Notes: generated by a model from the letters alone, not told the origin. Positions 35,080 to 46,539 are shown, counted from the stretch's first letter. The stretch: DNA of 64,000 bases from Orientallactaga sibirica (GCA_036365145.1 JAEOAD010000024.1:17671501-17735500), one strand, 5' to 3'. Numbers and translations are program-made.

Positions 35080-36320
35080 ATCTTTTAAGACTACTGTAAT
35101 AGCCAGATGAAAACCTCCAGGAAAAGTATGGAAACAAAAGTTACCTTTCCAGATATACCTCATAACCAATTTAAGAGATTAAGACCAGAATTCATTGCCC
35201 TGTCCTTCATTAGTGCCTGTCTCCTGTCTGTTTTCATGGATGTTGACTGCAGTTTGAAGAATTCATTTGCAGCTTGAAGCATCTGTCTATGGTGTTCTCT
35301 CTCTCTTTCAGAACTGTTATATCAAAGCACTCACTTCTTGAACAACAAAAAGTTACAGCCAGGCCCCGACATTCATCTGGAACTAGTAGAATAGGCCCTC
35401 TGTTTCCCATCCTCAAATGCAGTCTATGTGATAATTATATCATACCCATTGCCCACTGTCTTCATAGTTACTTTGCGCAGGTGCACACATAACGGATTCC
35501 CTTTTTACAGCCTTTGGAAATAGTAACTCAAATTAGGAAAAACCACTGCCATTCTCCCTGTTGCAAGACATAGCTCCCTAGTAACTTCCATTAACACCAG
35601 CCATTGCCATCCACACACAAACACACAGCCCCCATCATGAGCCACTGTGAGCTCTGGGCTCTACACAATCTGCCTGAGATCATTAATTAATGAGCCACTC
35701 TTTCATCACTCTGTGCTAGAGTTGTAGGTCCTGACAACACTGGCCTTGTCCCATTTTATGTGTTTGCTTGAAGCTTTCACAGTAACCAAAGCTCAAGATT
35801 TAATCTTTTGATTCTAATTCAACTTTCTGTCCTGAATTGTAACAATGTTTAAGTACAGTCAGACAGGTCTTGGGACTGTGACAATACTGTAGAACAGTGT
35901 CATTCTCACAGCAAGAGGTCTAGAAAGTTAAAGACTTCCTTTCAAAAGCTCTTACACTCTTAATTTGGCTGTGCTGGAAACACTAGCTTGTTTGTGCTGG
36001 GTCTGAGAGAACACTGGGGTTCTAAATAGACCAAATATTGGTATCTAGTTGCACTGAATCAGAATTAGCATGTTTAAAATATTAATTCATTAAAATAAGG
36101 ATGTTTTTAAAAGGCAGGGCAAGTATATCCCACAGTGAGAAAGTTCAAGTCCTGAATCTGTAAAGCCAGCATTCTGGAGGAGGGCATGCGTATCACAAAG
36201 ATGTCCAGTCAGAATTTATTTCAAAAACAAGGTCCTTCATCTACCTAGTCCAAGACAATGGTATATAAAGCCTATATACTGTGCAATTTATAAACTACAT
36301 GCTTTGGAGCACTTAAGTTT
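35080..36320. other. SINE-free single-copy block, no gene seen
   Basis: 1.2 kb without young repeats. An acceptor-like 'tctctctctttcag' precedes 35312, but the frame after it has no family signal. Confidence 0.45.
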
Positions 36321-36327
36321 CTTTTAA

Positions 36328-36520
36328 AAAATATTTTATTTATTTGAGAGAGAGGAAGAGGCAGAGAGAGAATGGGTGCACCAGGGCCTCCAGCCATTGC
36401 AAACAAACTCCAGACACATGCACCACCTCATACATCTGGCTTATATGGGTACTAGGGAATCAAACCTGGGTCCTTAGGCTTTGCAGACAAGCACCTTAAC
36501 CACTAAGCCATTTCTTCAGC
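36328..36520 (-). repeat. DIP SINE, type A
   Basis: 'tttatttgagagagaggaagagg' to 'aagccatttcttcagc'. Confidence 0.92.
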
Positions 36521-36564
36521 ATCTTAACTGTACTTTTATGAGAGATACACTATGGTTTAAAAAA

Positions 36565-36786
36565 TATTTTATTTTTATTTATTTTTATTATTTATTTGAG
36601 AGAAAGGGGGGAAAAGAAGGGAGGGAGGGAGAGAATGGGTACACCAGGGCATCCAGCCACTGCAAATGAACTCCAGATGCATGTGCCACCTTGTGCAACT
36701 GGCTTACGTGGGCTCTGGGGAATTGAACCTGGGTCCTTTGGTTCTGCAGGCAAGTGCCTTAACTGCTAAGCCATCTCTCCAGCCCT
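36565..36786 (-). repeat. DIP SINE, type A
   Basis: 'tttatttgagagaaagggggg' to 'aagccatctctccagccc', in the same orientation as the copy just upstream. Confidence 0.93.
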
Positions 36787-36849
36787 GAAAGGTACACTAT
36801 TTATCTGATAGAGTTCACAAAATAATTTTTGCATGTTATCTCATTTGAT

Positions 36850-37210
36850 CCTTTTTCAAAATTTTTATTGAGATTTTAATATGCAAACATATTATAAATT
36901 AGTCATATTCCCATTGAGCTTTATACATCCCTGTTCCACTAAGATCCCTCTTCAATGGGATTATCAGTATTCACTGTGGGGTCATGATTGCAGTTAGTCT
37001 GTGTGGGGGACAAGGCCTCCCTCAGAGTACGCTTTCCTGCCCTATGGCTCTTACATTCTTTCTGCTCCCTCTTCCACAGTGTCCCCTGAGCTTTGGAAGG
37101 TGTTATAAGTCTCTCTTTTAGTGTTGAACTCTCAGCAGCCTCTAGTTTTCTAGTTTTGAGTCTCCTCAGAATCTATCATTTGATACTACTTACAGGGCTT
37201 GTGAAGAATG
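36850..37210 (-). repeat. rodent L1 3' UTR fragment, reverse
   Basis: 'tatggctcttacattctttctgctccctcttccacag' and 'cctgagctttggaagg..ttataa' correspond to the reverse L1 3' UTR seen at 2180-2250. Confidence 0.6.
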
Positions 37211-37446
37211 CAACCAGCTCTTTACTCTAATTCATAGATGGTGAGACGATTCATAACGAGATTTAAAAGTCTCACAAATGAATGCCCATCACATAGGCCA
37301 GTGTTTCTAACAGAGCTGCGAAACTAGATTAGGAGGACCTTACTGAGTGTCCTGTTGGAGCTCGACAGTTATCTCTGGAGAGAAAAAAATGAATACCTGA
37401 AGAAAATGTTCATTTTCAAATTATAACTTACACAAGAAGTGTCAGG

Positions 37447-37640
37447 GACTGAAACTGAGGCTCAGTGGTGGTTAAAGTGCTTGCCTGCAAAGGCCTAACA
37501 ATCTGGGTTCAGTTCCCCAATACTCATGTAAAGCTGGATACACAAAACAGCACATGCGTCTGGAGTTCGTTAGCTGCTAGAGAGCTTGGTGTGACCATCC
37601 TCTCTCCTTGCAAACAAACAAACAAATAAATAAATAAATA
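37447..37640 (+). repeat. DIP SINE, type A
   Basis: A core 'aagctggatacacaaaacagcacatgcgtctggagttc' and an (AAAT)n tail. The head is worn. Confidence 0.85.
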
Positions 37641-37648
37641 GAACTTTT

Positions 37649-37880
37649 GGTCTGGAGAGATGGCTTAGTGGTAAGGCGCCTGCCTGCAAAGCCTAAGAAC
37701 ACCCTTTTGAATCTCCAGGTCCCACATTTAGCCACATGCAAAAGCGAGGCAAGCGCACAATGTTGCATATGTCCACAAGGGCGCATGTGTCTGGAGTTCA
37801 TTCACAGCGGCCGAGAGGCCACTGGCATATCCATTCTCTGCTTCTTCCTCTCTCTCTTTGTCTCTCCCAAAAAAAAATTT
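37649..37880 (+). repeat. DIP SINE, type B
   Basis: 'tctggagagatggcttagtggtaaggcgcctgcc', then 'gcacaatgttgcatatgtccacaaggg'. Head-to-tail with the preceding type-A copy. Confidence 0.92.
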
Positions 37881-37924
37881 AAAAAGAGGTTTTATGTAGA
37901 ATGTAAGAATAAAATTTTTTGAGG

Positions 37925-38139
37925 CTTTTTTAAAATTCTTATTTTTATTTATTTATTTGAGAGAGGGAAAGAGGTAGATAGATAGAATGGTTGTGCCAGG
38001 GCCTGCAGCCACTGCAAACGAACTCCAGACACATGTGCCACCTTGTGCATCTGGCTTTATTTGGGTCCTGGGGAGTTGAACTCAGGTCCTTTGGCTTTGC
38101 AGGCAAATGCCTTAACTGCTAAGCCACCTCTCCAGCCCA
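37925..38139 (-). repeat. DIP SINE, type A
   Basis: 'tttatttgagagagggaaagagg' to 'aagccacctctccagccc'. It faces the preceding type-B copy tail to tail. Confidence 0.93.
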
Positions 38140-38700
38140 CAAATAAAATTTACCATAGACTACTAATGCAAGCAAGGTGCTGCTCTCCTCAGTGAGCTAA
38201 AGAGACAAAGAACTCATGATTCATATTCCAAACATGTCATGGTTCAGAGGGAAGGTCAGTATGCCTTGTTCAGTCTTTATACTGTTCCCTCAGCCAGAGT
38301 TCAACAAGGTAGATATACAAAGTAAAAATCTAGCTGGTTTTGAGCTCCTAAGCAAATCTCTAGCCTGAATTACAACCTAGAAAACTGAAAGCTATTGAAG
38401 AAAAAGTCCTACTGTTTTGGAATCCACAGAGCAAGTTAAAGTATGCCAACAAAAATATCTTAGTGTGGAAAAGTCCTTACCATGGCTGATTTTGTGCACA
38501 TGGTTTTTGTGGCCATGGTGACCACATTGTTCCACAAGCCATCCTTCTAAGTATAACTGCTTCCACCTCCTGCCCTCAGTGTAGGGTCTGGATGTCATTC
38601 GTCTTTGTACTGCCACCATCTGTCTAGTACATGTATGGTGGGCACTTGATAAATATTTAGTGAAGAAGTAAATTAATGGCTAAACACACTGCCTCTGAAT
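38140..38700. other. intergenic DNA, no gene seen
   Basis: Single-copy-looking; no exon recognised. Confidence 0.45.
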
Positions 38701-38704
38701 GGTT

Positions 38705-38960
38705 GCTGGGAGTCTCTTGGCAGAGAAAAGAGCACATGTTTTGTAGTCAAAGATACTTTGGTTTATTTTCCAGCTCAGCCAAGCAGTGGCTGTGTGATCT
38801 TCAGTTTCTCAACACCTCTGTCACTCTAAAATATCAACAATAAATGGAGAGTTCCCATGAACAACAATGCCTGCCTTACCGAGTTGCTTTGACAAGGTTA
38901 TAAGATAGATGTAAAATAATCCACACATAGTAAGATCAGCATAGAGATTGCCTTCTCTGA
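38705..38960 (+). repeat. MIR SINE
   Basis: 'tttccagctcagccaagcagtggctgtgtgatcttcagtttctcaacacctctgt' and the MIR end 'tgcctgccttaccgagttgctttgacaaggttataag...acatagtaag'. Confidence 0.85.
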
Positions 38961-39184
38961 CCACTTCTACATACTATATATCCCAGCCAGAAAAAAATGT
39001 CTTGTAAACAAACTAAATTTCAAACACCCAATAATACAGCTCTGAATGATCAAATCCTGGACCAACAGAGTTTAATCAAATGCACTGCCTTCTTTGAGCA
39101 CACACAAAAATGAACGATGAATCAGGACAGGTGGTAGAGACTTACAATGACAAAATGAACTTGTTCCAAGATGCTGCAGTAGTA

Positions 39185-39366
39185 AGATTGAAAGATCAAG
39201 GCCTACCTAGGCTACAGAGTGAATTCAAGGTCAGCCTTGGTAATTTAGATTGTGCCTCAAAAGAAAAAGGGAAAAGAAGGCTGGGGATACAGTTCAGTGG
39301 TAGAGTGTTTACTTAGCTAGCATGTGAAAGACACTAGGTTCAATGCCCACTACTATCAAAAACAAA
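39185..39366 (+). repeat. B4-like SINE (B1 remnant plus ID)
   Basis: A B1-like 'ctaggctacagagtgaattcaaggtcagcc' is followed by an ID head, 'ggctggggatacagttcagtggtagagtg', and 'aggttcaatgccca'. Confidence 0.65.
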
Positions 39367-39377
39367 AGGAATTATTA

Positions 39378-39526
39378 GGGTTAGAGAGATGGCTTAGTGG
39401 TTAAGGTGCTAGCCTGTAATACCTAAAGACCCAGGTTCAATTCCCTAGTACCCACATAAAGCCAGATGTACAAAATGATGCACATATCTGGAGTTTGTTT
39501 GCAGTGGCTATAGGCCCTAGTGTGCC

Positions 39527-39571
<45 letters not shown>

Positions 39572-39600
39572 ATCTTTTTCTGCTTGCAAATAAAAAAATA
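39378..39600 (+). repeat. DIP SINE, type A (left arm of an inverted pair)
   Basis: 'agagagatggcttagtggttaagg' through a 20-unit CT tract to 'gcttgcaaataaaaaaa'. Confidence 0.93.
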
Positions 39601-39807
39601 TATTTTTTAATATTTATTTATTTAAGAGAGAGAAAGAAAGAAAGAGGCAGATACAATAGCTGCGCCAGAGCCTCCAGCCACTGCAATCGAGCTCCAGACG
39701 CATGCACCACCCTGTGCATCTGGCTTACATGAGTACTGGAGAATTGAAACTGAGTCCATAGGCTTCACAGGCAAATGCCTTAACTGCTAGGCCATCTCTC
39801 CAGCCCC
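39601..39807 (-). repeat. DIP SINE, type A (right arm of an inverted pair)
   Basis: Begins at the tail ('tttatttaagagagagaaag') and ends 'ggccatctctccagcccc'. It meets the preceding copy tail to tail with almost no spacer. Confidence 0.93.
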
Positions 39808-39809
39808 GA

Positions 39810-40570
39810 GTAAATATTTTTTTAAAAATGAATGATTAATTAGAAATATGTATTAGTTGAATATAACAGAAAGAAAAGTGCATGTATGTCATCATCCTCT
39901 AAGGCGGCACAAAAGATGACACCTCTGTGATTATGGCTGTGTTGTCAGCTTATTAATTTTATTGAGAATGAAATTCCTCTTTGTTCTTTACAACCAGTAA
40001 TTTTGTCCCAGTCATTTGTCAAAATTCGGATTCTGGGATGACTTCGTGTCAGCAAGCTGTACATATGGAATAAATAGCTGATGAAAAAGTTTGGAAATCA
40101 TGTTTAAAGCCAAAAATGATTGAAAGAAATCAAAACAAAATATGTGCAAAGCCTCAGTGGGAATTTCCCTTCCATCATTGTGGAGGATAAAAACCTGCCT
40201 TGGTGTGATTTCTAATTCCCCACAAGTCCTTCTGCAATGCAAATGTCATGTGGAAAAATTTGGCAATTGCTTTAGGGAAAGGTAACTTGCCCAGATCACT
40301 AGAAAATGTTTTGACATTTCAGTGACCCTTCCATTCTGTTTTACAAAAGAAGTTCCAATTAAGCTCGGGGCTTTCATCTTATTTACTACATTGGCCCTGG
40401 AAATGAAGGCCTGACAGCCAAATTCTAGGCTGCTCTGGGAGCCTGGCAGAATACTGCACTAAGGAGTAAGCACTGCAAGCCTCCCCCCAAGAAGATGAGA
40501 GAACAAAAACAGTCGCTGAGCTTCGTGAAGTTTACCAATTTCCCCACAGCACTGTTTTAATTTGTTGTTG
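39810..40570. other. SINE-free block, no gene seen
   Basis: The 76-aa reverse frame at 40012-40242 has no splice context. Nothing recognised. Confidence 0.45.
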
Positions 40571-40780
40571 TTGTTTCCTTTCCTTTCCTTTTTTTTTTTT
40601 TTTTTTTTTTTTTTGTTTTTTTTCCTAGGCTGAGGCCCAACACAGATGTTCACTCTGGCTGGCAATATACAGGGAAGAGCTTAATTCTGGAAAGTTCTGG
40701 TCCTGGACTTGCTAATTTCTGTAACCAGAACTAAGTCTCTTTATCCCTTTAGAGCATACCTTTCTGTTTGCTGTTTTGCT

Positions 40781-40784
<4 letters not shown>

Positions 40785-40824
<40 letters not shown>
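40785..40824. repeat. (TG)n microsatellite
   Basis: About 20 uninterrupted units. Confidence 0.95.
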
Positions 40825-40826
<2 letters not shown>

Positions 40827-41059
40827 GCACATGTATGTGCCCTTGTAGCCCATGCACTTGACCGCAACCTCACCATGGCAGCTGGAGTGGAAACCTGGGA
40901 GTCCCGCTCCATTGCTCTTCTGCTGGTTCTTGTTTGAGCCATCGTCTCTTTCCAGTTCTGGAGCTTTCTGGTTTTGTTTTTTTGTTTTGTTTTGTTTTTT
41001 TTTTGTTTTGTTTTGTTTTCAGGAGCTCCTACAATTCTCTGGTCTCTGCTCCCCTACAG

Positions 41060-41225
41060 GGCTGGGGGGTACAGATGCACTTGGGCTTACAGATTCACAT
41101 GGCCAAACCTGGCTGTTTATGTGGACCCCCAGGATCCAACTCCGTCTCGCAGACCTCCTCAGTCCCTCATGCTTGCACAGGAAGGAAGTGCTGTTAACCA
41201 CTGAGCCATCTCTCTTTCTAGCCAG
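41060..41225 (-). repeat. B2/B3-like SINE head, reverse
   Basis: Ends 'ctgttaaccactgagccatctctctttctagcc', the reverse of a B2-superfamily head, with no DIP core, so it is older than the DIP copies. Confidence 0.55.
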
Positions 41226-41229
41226 ACCT

Positions 41230-41325
41230 TGTTTTTTTGTTTGTTTGTTTGTTTGGTTTGTTGGTTGGTGTGTTTGTTTTCTGTTTGTTTGTTTGTTTGT
41301 TTGTTTGTTTGTTTGTTTGTTTTTG
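41230..41325. repeat. (TTTG)n microsatellite
   Basis: GTTT units with two interruptions. It is probably the expanded tail of the adjacent B1. Confidence 0.93.
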
Positions 41326-41459
41326 AGGTAGGGTTTTGCTCAAGCCAGGATGACCTGGAATTCACTACGTAGTCTCAGGCTGGCTTTCAAGTCACAGCGA
41401 TCCTCCTACCTCTGCCTCCTGAGTGCTGGGATTAAAGGCGTGCACCACCATGCCTGGCT
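41326..41459 (-). repeat. B1 SINE
   Basis: 'tgaggtagggttttgctcaagcc' to 'gcaccaccatgcctggc'. Confidence 0.93.
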
Positions 41460-41461
41460 TT

Positions 41462-41683
41462 TTAATTTTTAAAAATATTTTATTTATTTATTATTTATTT
41501 ATTTGAGAGAGAGGCAGATAGAAAGACAGAATGGGCACCCCAGGACCTCTAGCCACTGCAAACAAACTCTGGACACATCCACCACCTTGTGTATCTGGTT
41601 TTTATGGGTGCTGAGAAATCAGACCTAGGTCCTTAGGCTTTGCAGGCAAGCACCTTAAGTGCTAAGAAGTCTTCCCATCCCCA
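41462..41683 (-). repeat. DIP SINE, type A
   Basis: 'tttatttatttgagagagaggcagatag' to 'aagaagtcttcccatcccc'. Confidence 0.91.
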
Positions 41684-41699
41684 TAAAGGATGAATTTTG

Positions 41700-41800
41700 T
41701 TTTGCTTTGTAATCCCAGACCAGGCTCAAACTTACTGCGATGCTCTGATGTCGGCCGCCGGAGGACTGAGATTAAAGGTGTGCGCCACCGCGCCTGGGTA
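41700..41800 (-). repeat. B1 fragment
   Basis: 'cccagaccaggctcaaacttactgcgatgctctgatgtcgg' to 'aggtgtgcgccaccgcgcctggg'. The 5' half is lost. Confidence 0.75.
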
Positions 41801-41804
41801 TGAG

Positions 41805-42262
41805 CTGCTAGTGAGTGAGCTGCCGTGGTGGATATTTTCGTGGTCCCTTCAGCCTCGGGGATGCTGTGATGTGGGCATCTATTATCTGCGGGGTGGGGCT
41901 GTAAACAGATTGCCTGCTTAAATGGCGTGACTCTCCCGGTGGTGGAATCAACGGAATCAACTGCCTTCTGCTTTCAAAAGTTCCCTGACGCTAGAGTGGC
42001 GGGACTATACATTCTTACTCAGATCCAGAGCACAGAAACTAGCCAGAGACCTCAGACTTTGATTGGAAACAATACCGGATACATACATTCCGACTTCTCT
42101 CAAGCTAATTCAGACACTTGCCTTGTAGGTAAGAGAAATCATACCGAGGTTGCTCAAGGAAAAGGGTCATGTGTTTATGCAGATATGTATAATCTTATGC
42201 CAAGAAAGATTAAGCCTTACACTTGAAGTTTTGGATCTACTATCTCTTCATATGCCCCTGAG
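41805..42262. other. unassigned block with an open 99-codon frame
   Basis: CpG-bearing sequence. The forward frame 41927-42226 (99 aa, hydrophilic) is not recognised. No splice sites clearly bound it, although 'gccttgtag|gtaagag' at about 42130 is a tight acceptor/donor-like pair. It could be part of an LTR or a relic exon. Confidence 0.3.
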
Positions 42263-42263
42263 G

Positions 42264-42424
42264 GACTTTGTTTTTCCTGGTTTTTCGAGGTAGGGTCTCA
42301 CTCTAGCCCAGGCTGACCTGGAATTCACTATGTAGTCTCAGGGTGGCCTTGAACTCATGGCAATCCTCCTACCTCTGCCTCCCGAGTGCTGGGATTAAAG
42401 GTGTGCACCACCACGCCCGGCTGA
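42264..42424 (-). repeat. B1 SINE
   Basis: 'tttttcgaggtagggtctcactctagccc' to 'gtgcaccaccacgcccggctg'. 'gactttttt'-like sequence flanks both sides. Confidence 0.95.
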
Positions 42425-42429
42425 CTTTT

Positions 42430-42830
42430 TTGTCTTTTCTACAGTTCTTTGCACAAGATGCAGGCATCTGCTCCATGTCCATCTCTGTTCATGGACTTTG
42501 GAACTGGTCTCAGGCTGCCAAGTTATCTACCTGTGAATAGAGCAGTTAACATGTAAAGAGAAGAATTATGGGGGTCTCTATTTCTTTATGTGGATGGACA
42601 GTAAAAGTAAAGAAAGCCTACAGAGAGAGGGGGACGAAGAGAGAGGAGAAGGTTTAGAAAGGAAGAGAAGGACAATAAGAGATTGAGAGTCAAGGCAGAA
42701 TGCAATACAAAGAAAGAAGCAGATTCAAAGTATCCACTACTGGGGAGAGTCCCAAGGTGGTCACAGTTCTGGTTCTTTCTTGGCATAAGATCATATGTAT
42801 CTGCATAATAATCACATTTAAAGTGACTTT
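42430..42830. other. unassigned sequence
   Basis: Acceptor-like 'tgtcttttctacag' at about 42443, then a short open stretch. No recognisable protein. A purine-rich patch lies at 42610-42700. Confidence 0.35.
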
Positions 42831-42834
42831 TATT

Positions 42835-43046
42835 TTAATTTTATTTTTAGAGAGAGAGGGAATTGGCGAGCCAGGCCCTCAGCCACTGCAGTGGACCTCC
42901 AGATGCTTTCACCACCTAGTGGGCACGTGTGAACTTGTGCTTGCCTCACCTTTGTGCATCTGGTTTGCATGGGATCTGGAGAATGGAACATGGGTCCTTA
43001 GGCTTTGCAGGCAAGTACCTTAGCAACTAAGCCATCTGTCCAGCAC
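42835..43046 (-). repeat. DIP SINE (close to 9859-10074)
   Basis: Carries 'gggcacgtgtgaacttgtgcttgcctcacctttgtgcatc', a double core also present in the 9.9-kb and 45.5-kb copies. Confidence 0.91.
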
Positions 43047-43049
43047 CTA

Positions 43050-43955
43050 AGTGACAGGTTTATAAATGCTTTGCAAATTCTTACTTGATTTAATTGCTAC
43101 CAGTTGGTGGCCCTGTTTGTGGAATTTGGAGTCCAGAGATGATTTCCTCTGGATTTTGTTTTTCTTCTCAAAACAATTCATTCCTCACCAATATAAAATA
43201 CTGTGCTTGAGTTCCCTCATAGGTCACATTCATAGCGTGTAGTTGTTGAGAATCCATGTGGACATTACATGGAGGATAACTTGAGGAAATGCTTGAAGGA
43301 AAAAGAAATGCACAGAGGCATGTTAGCTCTTCATCAGAGGAATGCCATTAGAGCCCTTTCTTTCTTAACTACTGATTATATCAACTTACAATCTACTTAT
43401 TCCTGTATTCATCCAACAAGTACTTAAATGTTGCCTGTTCTGGAAAAAAAAAAAACAGTAATTTGTTAGATTCTTTCATAGGTGATTGAGTTGGTCATTT
43501 GTTACCAAAAGATTATTCTCCACCAGGCTCACATAAGTGTCACTTGTAAGTCATTAAGCTTCTACCAGAAGTACATTTTTTTCACAATTGTGTAAGCTTT
43601 TTAACTCCCTGAATTTAAAATCCCACACTGTCAAAACAAATCAAGTGCTATAGAGAAAGGATACAACAGAATACAAAAGCTTCCTGTTACAACTGTACTG
43701 GGTTTTCCTAGGCGTATTCTAATACAAGCTACATGAGCATACTCATACACATATTTTATTATACTATCAATATGTACATATTACCCTACAACTGGCTGTG
43801 TTAAAAATGTTCTTCTCTACCTCAGTCTTTGAGGAAAAAAAAAAAAAGGCCTCATGGCAGTCGTTTATTTGGATACAGCAAATACAATTCAAACAAGTAT
43901 GGCTGGTCTTCAAGAACATTCACGTTTTCTTATAAACAATGCCACTCCAAATGCT
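43050..43955. other. SINE-free block, no gene seen
   Basis: Nothing recognised apart from short A runs near 43443 and 43833. Confidence 0.45.
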
Positions 43956-43959
43956 CTTT

Positions 43960-44295
43960 TTTCTTTTTTCTTTTTCTTTTTTTTCTTTCTTTTTTCTTTT
44001 TTTTTTTTTTTTTTGGAGAGAGACACAGTGAGATACAGAGAGAAAGGCAGAGATGGGTGCGCCTGCAGCTTCTCAGCTGCTGAGAACGAAATCTAGATGC
44101 GTGCGCCCCCTTGTGGACAAGTGCGGCATTGCGCCCTTGTGTCTCTGCATCTGGCTAAAAGTGGGACCTGGAGATTGGAACTGCTGGAGATTGGAACCAG
44201 GGTTCTTAGGCTTAGGAGGCAGGCGGTTAATGGAACTGGCATTCTTAGGCTTAGGAGGCAGGTGCCTTAACTGCTAAGCCATCTCTCCAGCCCTG
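43960..44295 (-). repeat. DIP SINE, type B, with internal duplications
   Basis: Long T/C lead, type-B core ('cccttgtggacaagtgcggcattgcgcccttg'). Then 'ctggagattggaac' occurs twice and the segment 'ttcttaggcttaggaggcagg' twice, before the head 'taagccatctctccagccc'. Confidence 0.92.
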
Positions 44296-44561
44296 CAAAT
44301 GCTCTTACATGGACCCCCTTGTACACTGGGATCCTTTGTCTAAGGGATAAAACTGCACAAATGGAATTACTAAATCAAAGGGCATGTACGGTCACAATAT
44401 AAGTAACATAACTGTCAAGCTGCTTTTCAGAAAGCTTTTAGCCAGTTATACCCCTACCTAGACTTCACAACAATGCCTTCCCTAGTCTTTCAGCAGGTTT
44501 ATGATATGGAGGTCATACAAAAAAAAAAAAAAAAAAAGAAAAGAAAAAAGAAAAGGTATTT

Positions 44562-44659
44562 GGGGCCGTGGAAATGGCTCAACAGGTAAGAGCACTTGCT
44601 GTGCATGCATGGTGGCCCTGAGTTTGATTCCCCAGCACCCACCCATACAGAAGCAGGGT

Positions 44660-44705
<46 letters not shown>

Positions 44706-44950
44706 TAACACCAGTTCTGTGGGAAGAGACAAACAGGGAATTACTAAATCTTGCTGGTCAGCCAGTCTAATGGAAAATATCAGCTCCAAGTTCAGTGAGA
44801 GCCTCTGTCTCAAGGAACACGTGGGTGAGTGGTATCTGAGGATGTGCAACCTTCTCCTCTGGCCTGCACTTGCATGAACACACACACACAAAACCCCACA
44901 CACACTCACTCACATACACATTCATGCATGTGCACACGACAAAGGTAAAA
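44562..44950 (+). repeat. B3-like SINE with a (CA)n tract
   Basis: 'gtggaaatggctcaacaggtaagagcacttgctg', 'gagtttgattccccagcaccca', (CA)n at 44661-44702, 'aagttcagtgagagcctctgtctcaagg', then a second CA-rich end near 44880-44935. Confidence 0.75.
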
Positions 44951-44959
44951 CGTTTGTGT

Positions 44960-45380
44960 AATGAAGAGAATCAACTTCTTCCATCTATTGTCTTATCACA
45001 CTCATCTGTTAAGCTGCTCTACCAAACTAGCACATGGTGACTTGAAGGAACACGGATTTATAGTTCAGTTTGAGATGTCAGAAACGTCAGAAGCAGCGGC
45101 CAGGCTGCACGCTTTCTGGAGGCTGTAGAAGAGACTTCATGGCCGTTACTAGGCCCATGTCACTCTGTGTCAGTGCAGCCCAGTCACTCTCCTCTCCAGT
45201 CTCATTCCTGTGCCTCCACCTCTCGTGCCTCTGCTTCCGTTGTCACATATCTCTCCCTCTCTGACTATGATCTTCCTGGTCACATCATAAAGACCTCTGT
45301 GCATGGAGGGTGCTTCCCCAAATTACCCAGAGCAACCTCTCAATGTCAGCATTTTTAAATTTTTTTCTTATCTATTTTTT
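44960..45380. other. possible ancient repeat, unassigned
   Basis: Wording such as 'ccaaactagcacatggtgacttgaaggaacacggatttatagttcag' recalls an old mammalian interspersed element. No gene. Confidence 0.3.
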
Positions 45381-45389
45381 TATTTATGT

Positions 45390-45528
45390 TTTGTTTTGTT
45401 TTGTTTTGTTTTGTTTTCGAGGTAGGGTCTCACTCTAGCCCAGGCTGACCTGGAATTCATTCTGTACTCTCAGAGTGCCTCTCCTCCCAAGTGCTGGGAT
45501 TAAAGACATGTGCCACCATGCCTGGCTT
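45390..45528 (-). repeat. B1 SINE
   Basis: A (TTTTG)n lead, 'cgaggtagggtctcactctag' to 'tgccaccatgcctggc', with an internal deletion before 'tgcctctcctcccaagtgc'. Confidence 0.92.
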
Positions 45529-45529
45529 A

Positions 45530-45738
45530 TTTATTTTTAATGATAGAGAATTGGAGTGCCAGGCCCTCTAGCTACTACATTCATATTCCAGATGCTTGCA
45601 CTACCTAGTGCACATGCGTGTCCCTGCACTTGCATCCACCTTGTGTGTCTGGCTTATGTAGGATCTGGAGAGTCAAACATGGGTATTTAGGCTTCACAGT
45701 CAAGCACCTAACTGAGAAGCCATCTCTCCAAACCAACG
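45530..45738 (-). repeat. DIP SINE, diverged
   Basis: 'ttatttttaatgatagagaattgg' to 'gaagccatctctccaaacc'. Confidence 0.88.
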
Positions 45739-45743
45739 TCAGC

Positions 45744-45747
<4 letters not shown>

Positions 45748-45781
<34 letters not shown>

Positions 45782-45926
45782 TTTTTTTTGAGGTAGGGTC
45801 TCAGTCTAGCTCAGGCTAACCTGGAATTCACTATGTAGTCTCAGGGTGGCCTAAAACTCATGACAATTCTCCCACCTCTGCCTCCCAAGTGCTGGGATTA
45901 AAGGGGTGCGTCACCACACCCGGCTC
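45748..45926 (-). repeat. B1 SINE
   Basis: A 27-base T run, then 'tgaggtagggtctcagtctagctc' to 'gcgtcaccacacccggctc'. 'gtcagca(g/t)tttt' flanks it (near 45740 and 45930). Confidence 0.94.
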
Positions 45927-46127
45927 AGTGTCAGCATTTTTAACTTCATCCTATTTGCTAAGTCCCTTGGCTATGTCAGGTAACATATCAAGAGACTTTC
46001 ACAAGTGTGGTATACACATCTTTGACAGGCCATGACACTGTCTATCATACTTATCCACCAAAACATTACTGATACCCTAGTCACACGATCTTATAATTTT
46101 TGTTGTTTTAATTTTTATAATTTTAGG

Positions 46128-46300
46128 AATATAACCAGGTGTAGTAGCACACGCCTTTAATCCCAGCACTGGGGAGGCAAAGGTAGGAGGATCGCCATGA
46201 GTTCTAGGCCACCCTGAGACTACATAGTGAATCCCAGGTCAGCCTGGACTAGAGCAAGACACTACTCCAAAAAACCAAAAATAAATAAATAAATAAATCT
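46128..46300 (+). repeat. B1 SINE
   Basis: 'ccaggtgtagtagcacacgcctttaatcccagc' to 'gacactactccaaaaaacc' and an (AAAT)n tail. Confidence 0.93.
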
Positions 46301-46424
46301 AGAATTTATTTCAATATAATATGTAATTTACTTAAACTTAAGATAATAAGGTTGCCATAGTGATTTCTCATATTTCTAGTGCCTTTTTTGTTTTCTTTTA
46401 ACTGGATTATTAAAATCTCACACA

Positions 46425-46535
46425 ATAAAGATAGGTGAGTAGATGATAGCTAGATGATAGATAACAGGCAGATAGTAGGTAGCTAGATTGACTAACACAC
46501 AGACAACAGACAGATGATAGACAGATGACAATCTC
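46425..46535. repeat. degenerate GATA/GACA microsatellite
   Basis: Imperfect 'agat', 'agac' and 'gatagat' units. Confidence 0.8.
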
Positions 46536-46539
46536 TCCT

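Noticed and set aside
40852..41331. 159-aa frame rich in F, C and L
   Set aside because: It crosses T/G-rich tracts, a reverse B2/B3-like head and a (TTTG)n microsatellite.
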